Below are positions 52,945 through 56,208 of a stretch of DNA of 56,208 nt, piece after piece. A program made the position numbers and the translations under genes. The stretch is taken from NCBI GenBank assembly GCA_027488135.1, contig JAIYCH010000066.1, positions 1 through 56,208 on the forward strand. The letters are read 5' to 3'. Within the stretch, counting starts at the first letter, position 1, and every line of letters begins with the position of its first letter. This DNA is from Saprospiraceae bacterium (GTDB taxonomy: Bacteria; Bacteroidota; Bacteroidia; Chitinophagales; Saprospiraceae). The notes under the pieces are model-generated. The model made no database searches. It was not told the DNA's origin and worked only from the letters and a program-made list of their open reading frames with translations.

Positions 52945-52989
52945 CAACTTCCATATAGGCGAAATAAACTTTTGCCTATATGGAAGTTG
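52945..52989 (-). repeat. 16-bp inverted repeat upstream of propeller 4
   Basis: CAACTTCCATATAGGC and GCCTATATGGAAGTTG flank a 13-base loop, an exact 16-bp stem. The right-hand end of the minus-strand transcript start region lies here; the stem ends about ten bases before the TTG start codon of propeller 4. It could be a terminator of the upstream gene, a 5' leader structure or an operator. Confidence 0.7.
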
Positions 52990-53143
52990 GGATGTATTAG
53001 CGAAAGATTGTTTCGTTTTATTTCTGACTCAAGGTAAACTATTTAATCTATAAACCATCAAATGGACTTTTAATCTGATGGATGCTCGCGGTTAGCTTTA
53101 ATGTTTTATGTCAAATAACTTTGCGTATGAGTTAAATTTGGAT

Positions 53144-53584
53144 TTATATTTTGTGTTCATCGTTGATATTTACATTAGTCTTTTCCGCTTGTCTTTGGTT
53201 AATAATGAAGTCTTTTCCAAATGTTAGTTTTTCTGATAGCGTCGAGTTTGGTTCTACCACCCTCCAAAATGGAGTGATGTTTTTTATTGAATTAGTTTGT
53301 TGGTATTTTTCAAAATTTGCTTCTGCCACTATTCGTAAAAATATTCCTGTCGTAACCGGGCAAGTATAGTCAGCTTTGTTTTCAATAGCAAGGTCTTTCC
53401 TCATTGTTTGAACTGACACAATTTTACCTTTTGGTATTTGCTTGATGTAATTGTCAATTATTTGCGGTGTCGCTATAAACATATTGCAGTTTGCCGGAAT
53501 GTCTGCAAAATTAAAATCTATTCGTTTAATTTTTGGCTCTTTGTCACAATGCAATTTCTCAGTCCAAGTCTTTTTTGATGCCAT
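53144..53584 (-). CDS. MGMT-fold family protein without the PCHR motif
   Basis: 146 residues. The overall pattern MASKKTWTEKLHCDKEPKIK ... FIATPQIIDNYIKQIPKGKI ... ENKADYTCPVTTGIFLRIVA ... KNITPFWRVVEPNSTLSEKL matches small proteins annotated as MGMT-family (methylated-DNA methyltransferase fold). The active-site PCHR is replaced by CPVTTG, so alkyl transfer by the usual Cys is doubtful; binding of alkylated DNA (as in ATL proteins) is possible. It starts one base after the SRPBCC stop, implying translational coupling. Confidence 0.72.
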   Translation of the reverse strand: MASKKTWTEKLHCDKEPKIKRIDFNFADIPANCNMFIATPQIIDNYIKQIPKGKIVSVQTMRKDLAIENKADYTCPVTTGIFLRIVAEANFEKYQQTNSIKNITPFWRVVEPNSTLSEKLTFGKDFIINQRQAEKTNVNINDEHKI

Positions 53585-53585
53585 T

Positions 53586-54080
53586 TTATTCGTCTAATTT
53601 TTGTTTTAAGTTTTGAAGGTATAAGTCCATTGTCTTATCCAAGTCTACAAAAAAGTATGATATTGTTCTAAAAAACGGATTTGAGATTGTTACTACTTCT
53701 TTAAACTCAATTGCTGTTTGATTTTCCTTAGTTTGCTTAAAAGTACCGACCCAATATCCATTAAAGTTTTTTGGTTCAATGATTTCAATTTCAAATATTT
53801 CGTTTTCTATTTTCTGCTTCACTTTAAAAGTTATAGCTGTTCCTTTTTTGGGAACTTCTGTCCAAGTATTTTCGTCAATTCCAATGATTTCTTTTACATC
53901 ATTTCTCCAAGTGGTTTGATTTTTAAAATCTGATACTAAGTTGAATACTTTAGTTACATCTGAATTAAGCACAGCCGTTTTTGTAAATGTTCTTTCTTTG
54001 GGTAGAAACAACCCAATTATCAATACGATTGCAATGAGTGCAACAACAAAAACTAGCAAATAAGTCATCATTTTTTTCAT
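53586..54080 (-). CDS. Membrane-anchored SRPBCC protein
   Basis: 164 residues. A hydrophobic N-terminal anchor (MMTYLLVFVVALIAIVLIIG) then a START/SRPBCC ligand-binding domain (VLNSDVTKVFNLVSDFKNQT, TTWRNDVKEIIGIDENTWTE, YFFVDLDKTMDLYLQNLKQK). This family binds hydrophobic ligands in a deep pocket. It lies between an AraC/GyrI-type regulator gene and the MGMT-fold gene and is tightly coupled to the latter. Confidence 0.8.
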   Translation of the reverse strand: MKKMMTYLLVFVVALIAIVLIIGLFLPKERTFTKTAVLNSDVTKVFNLVSDFKNQTTWRNDVKEIIGIDENTWTEVPKKGTAITFKVKQKIENEIFEIEIIEPKNFNGYWVGTFKQTKENQTAIEFKEVVTISNPFFRTISYFFVDLDKTMDLYLQNLKQKLDE

Positions 54081-54142
54081 TTTAAAGATTTTTATTTTTG
54101 CAAATTTCTATTTCACTTTCAAAAGTTTTTTGACGTTTTTTG

Positions 54143-55012
54143 CTATTTTATAGGAACATAAAAATCAGTTACCAAATTTTCAGGCTTGTAAAAGGGTGGT
54201 GACTTTATATACCATTCAAGTGCTGGTTTGTCCGCTAAGTCAAATTTGTTTTCAAACAAGCAAACATTATAGATGTAGTCGTAAACGGGATAAAATCCTT
54301 CATAAGCTCCTTTATAAGTGAACACCGCAAACTTTCCGCCTTCAATTTTTTTGTAACCAATTTCTCCACTTGGTTTTATTTCTTTTGAAAGTAGAATACA
54401 AGCGTCAAAACGAATATTTTGTTCTGCTGTTAGGTCGGGATTGTCGTGAACAATGCCAATAGTTGCTGGCTTTAATTTTAAAACTAAATGAGTTGCGGCC
54501 CAAAACATTAGTCGTTGAAATGAACTACCAACTTTGTCATACGAACCTGTGTGTCTTATGTAAGCAAGATATTGGTCTGGAATTGTTTTAATAATTGGAC
54601 CCTGAACATTGAGAGCATTTAAATCAATTTTTGCTTCTCCATATTCATTTTGTTTATTTGTCGTTAGTTCTGCAATAGAGTTGCGATACTCAATTGGTGT
54701 CAGTCCAAAATAATCTTTAAATGCTCTTGTAAATGTTTCGTGATTTTGATAACCACATTCAAAGGCTATTTGTCCAATGTCGTTTTGAGAATGTTTAAGT
54801 TTTAAAGCCGATTTTTCAAGTCGGATTCTTGTCAAAAAGTCTTTTATGGTGTTTCCTGTAATCGATTTGAAAACCCGATGAAAATGATACTGCGAAAGAT
54901 TAGCTTGTATAGAAATGTCTTTGAGTTGAATGTCAGTTGTCGAATTACTTTCTATATAAGCAATTGCCTTATTTATTCTTTCAAGATATGAATTTTTGGT
55001 GCCTGTTCTCAT
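54143..55012 (-). CDS. AraC-family regulator with GyrI-like effector domain
   Basis: 289 residues. N-terminal AraC-type double HTH (about residues 8-108: IQLKDISIQANLSQYHFHRV, IGQIAFECGYQNHETFTRAF, YFGLTPIEYRNS), then a C-terminal GyrI/effector-binding domain (about 125-289: IIKTIPDQYLAYIRHTGSYD, YKKIEGGKFAVFTYKGAYEG, ALEWYIKSP). The layout is that of Rob-like multidrug regulators, which bind small amphipathic ligands. It probably controls the SRPBCC/MGMT-fold genes downstream. Confidence 0.9.
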   Translation of the reverse strand: MRTGTKNSYLERINKAIAYIESNSTTDIQLKDISIQANLSQYHFHRVFKSITGNTIKDFLTRIRLEKSALKLKHSQNDIGQIAFECGYQNHETFTRAFKDYFGLTPIEYRNSIAELTTNKQNEYGEAKIDLNALNVQGPIIKTIPDQYLAYIRHTGSYDKVGSSFQRLMFWAATHLVLKLKPATIGIVHDNPDLTAEQNIRFDACILLSKEIKPSGEIGYKKIEGGKFAVFTYKGAYEGFYPVYDYIYNVCLFENKFDLADKPALEWYIKSPPFYKPENLVTDFYVPIK

Positions 55013-55430
55013 TCTGTAAAAATACCATTGTCATTAAATTTTCGCTTGATGTTTCTTGCTCGTTTCGAGGTCGTCGTACCATTACCACTAACGTTTGGCG
55101 GCTTGGTGAAGGTGGCGATTTACCGCAAATGTTCAAACGAAGCTCACACTTTAAATTTACGAAAATCCTTCATATGAGTCAATATACCGCCAAATTTGCC
55201 AAACTCGTGTTGAACGAAACCTTCGGTAGCTACCTATCTAAAAAACAGTTACCTTACCAAAACTAAAAATTTAAACGTCATGGTAACAAAAAAAAGAGAA
55301 CCTTCAAGAGTCATCGACAAAAATTTAAAATCAATTCACTACAACCCCATAAAAACCGGTCACGTTCAACGGGAGTATCATGGCATGCCCGCTTGGCGCC
55401 ACGAAACTCTAGCTGTTAGTGGTAGTTTTT
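55013..55430. other. Intergenic region with inverted 10-mers and gene scraps
   Basis: TACCACTAAC at 55083-55092 and its exact reverse complement GTTAGTGGTA at 55415-55424 bracket about 320 bases. Inside are two short + frames: 55174-55266 (30 codons) and 55280-55447 (55 codons). The second contains KSIHYNPIKTGHVQREYHGM, which faintly resembles the IHxNPVKAGxV motif of REP-associated (RayT/IS200-like) transposases. Neither is a convincing intact gene; a decayed mobile element is the likely content. Confidence 0.4.
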
Positions 55431-55730
55431 TTATTCATTTAATCTGATTTTCAAATCCATTCTTTCGTGCAATATTCTGATAACTTCAATTTCGAATTTA
55501 TCAATAAATTGATAGAATATTATATGTCTTCCTGAATGTAATCCGAATAAATTTTTGTTAATTTCATCATATTCTATTCCAATTTCAGGATTTTTTCCGA
55601 TTTCCTTACAAGAAAGTTTCAGCATTGAATAATATTTGTCTGCTTGCGATTCAGACCATTTTTCAAAAGTATATTCCCAAATATTATTCAAGTCATCAAT
55701 GGCTTCTTGTCTTAAAACAATTTTAGCCAT
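55431..55730 (-). CDS. parE: RelE/ParE-family toxin
   Basis: 99 residues. ParE/RelE toxin fold: MAKIVLRQEAIDDLNNIWEY, YSMLKLSCKEIGKNPEIGIE, HSGRHIIFYQFIDKFEIEVI and RILHERMD at the end (the usual C-terminal motif). Without antitoxin such toxins poison gyrase or cleave mRNA. Its start overlaps the antitoxin gene by eight bases, so the pair is translationally coupled with the antitoxin first. Confidence 0.9.
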   Translation of the reverse strand: MAKIVLRQEAIDDLNNIWEYTFEKWSESQADKYYSMLKLSCKEIGKNPEIGIEYDEINKNLFGLHSGRHIIFYQFIDKFEIEVIRILHERMDLKIRLNE

Positions 55731-55971
55731 TTTTTCTTTTTTCGGCTTTTAGTTGTATTAAATTTTCGTCAAAGTTAAAGTTTTCGACTCTTGGGCTTTC
55801 TAATCCTTTTTGAATCGCGTTTTTCAAAGCAATAGCTTTACTTTCTTCATTCTCTAAAAGTCGGAGTCCTGCCCGTATAACTTCACTCACATTTTTATAA
55901 CGCCCTACCGATACTTGGTTACTCACAAACTGGTCAAAATAATTCCCTAATGATATTGATGTATTTTTCAT
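55723..55971 (-). CDS. parD: ParD/CopG-family antitoxin
   Basis: 82 residues. Ribbon-helix-helix N-terminus (TSISLGNYFDQFVSNQVSVG, RYKNVSEVIRAGLRLLENEE) and a C-terminal toxin-binding tail (GLESPRVENFNFDENL). ParD-type; it neutralises ParE and autoregulates the operon. Upstream are about 210 bases without a gene containing another ACCACTAAC (56086-56094) that may mark the edge of the module. Confidence 0.9.
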   Translation of the reverse strand: MKNTSISLGNYFDQFVSNQVSVGRYKNVSEVIRAGLRLLENEESKAIALKNAIQKGLESPRVENFNFDENLIQLKAEKRKNG

Positions 55972-56105
55972 TTCATTTAAAGTTTAAATAAAGTTACCAA
56001 AAATTGGTAAATGCACAAATTTTTAATTCAAATTTTTGAGATTGATTTTGAAATTTTTGTCTGTCTCTGTACTCGATCGAAAATGACCACTAACGTCAGT
56101 CTGTG

Positions 56106-56127
56106 AAAAAACCAAACTAGGTTTTTT
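56106..56127. terminator. Hairpin AAAAAACC-AAACTA-GGTTTTTT
   Basis: A perfect 8-bp stem with a 6-base loop, followed on the + strand by CTT and A-rich sequence; A-run before and T-run after make it symmetric, so it can end transcription in either direction. It lies upstream of a frame that begins near the right edge. Confidence 0.5.
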
Positions 56128-56182
56128 CTTAAAAATACAAAAAATTCCTTTCAAACCACCTCACAATTTTGTATCTTCAAGG

Positions 56183-56208
56183 ATGAAACACAAACAAGGT
56201 ACAGCAAG
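56183..56208 (+). CDS. Start of a possible gene cut by the window end
   Basis: ATG at 56183 opens a frame of eight full codons (MKHKQGTA) to the last base. A weak TATCTTCA -7-like element is just upstream at 56172-56179. The start faintly resembles the N-terminus of IS1182-type transposases, but eight residues cannot prove this. Confidence 0.25.

Noticed and set aside
54093-54100. TATTTTTG as promoter
   Set aside because: It is on the + strand between two minus-strand genes and nothing follows it; an AT-rich genome gives such matches by chance.
55083-55424. Integron attC site
   Set aside because: The inverted 10-mers are about 320 bases apart and do not fit the R/L core consensus (RYYYAAC, GTTRRRY); no integrase is seen.
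1-56208. CRISPR array, rRNA or tRNA genes
   Set aside because: No regularly spaced direct repeats and no rRNA sequence were noticed; tRNA genes were looked for by eye only, without finding a cloverleaf.

Overview
The window reads as a chromosomal segment of a low-GC member of the Bacteroidota, probably from the Saprospiraceae/Chitinophagia side. The evidence is a complete Bat (aerotolerance) operon, a DUF5916 outer-membrane protein, single-domain Reg_prop lipoproteins, an Nramp-like carrier of a divergent type, and promoters of the Bacteroidota TTTG / TAnnTTTG type. Species-level placement is inference; no rRNA or tRNA gene was recognised.

Left part (1-24.7 kb), ordinary chromosome: the 3' end of an amino-acid permease with a coupled YdeI-like gene, rsmG, an acyl-CoA dehydrogenase/APH-kinase pair resembling a split ACAD11, a secreted glucosaminidase with LysM repeats, a beta-barrel protein, lptB with two small lipoproteins, and the moxR-DUF58-batD-like-batA-batBC-batD operon, in which batB and batC are fused. 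Then come a DUF5916 protein, an OmpA-type lipoprotein, ogt, an isolated moaD, a methionine aminopeptidase/APH-like kinase/HAD operon, bcp, an M23 peptidase and aat.

Centre (24.7-26.9 kb): two very AT-rich intergenic stretches flank the heme A synthase gene. They carry repeated TGTGGAAAA / TTTTCCACA boxes and a 27-bp direct repeat. Sampled + strand composition goes from C-rich on the left to G-rich on the right. This is the best candidate for the chromosomal replication origin.

Right part (26.9-40.9 kb), nearly all on the + strand: SRAP (HMCES/YedK), dtd, MazG-like, GAF-PP2C phosphatase, TM2-TPR-SHOCT protein, CBS protein, outer-membrane POTRA/barrel protein, NAD kinase, a membrane protein, a mevalonate-kinase-like GHMP kinase (reverse strand), an Nramp relative, and a sugar-oxidation-like cluster. 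That cluster contains a DUF1080 gene interrupted by one in-frame TGA, a cupredoxin-PVC-type dehydrogenase and an FG-GAP protein.

Accessory part (40.9-56.2 kb), nearly all on the - strand: it starts just after an orphan Bacteroidota promoter. It holds a VOC lipoprotein, a DUF3052-like protein, DinB, four stand-alone seven-repeat Reg_prop lipoproteins, a decayed HigB toxin next to a WYL regulator, an AAA ATPase with an NE Walker B, a Fic protein, a lipoprotein SPFH/prohibitin, an MGMT-like/SRPBCC/AraC-GyrI group and a ParDE pair. Several strong hairpins and copies of ACCACTAAC separate these genes. The most unusual features are the origin candidate and the family of single-propeller lipoproteins without any output domain.
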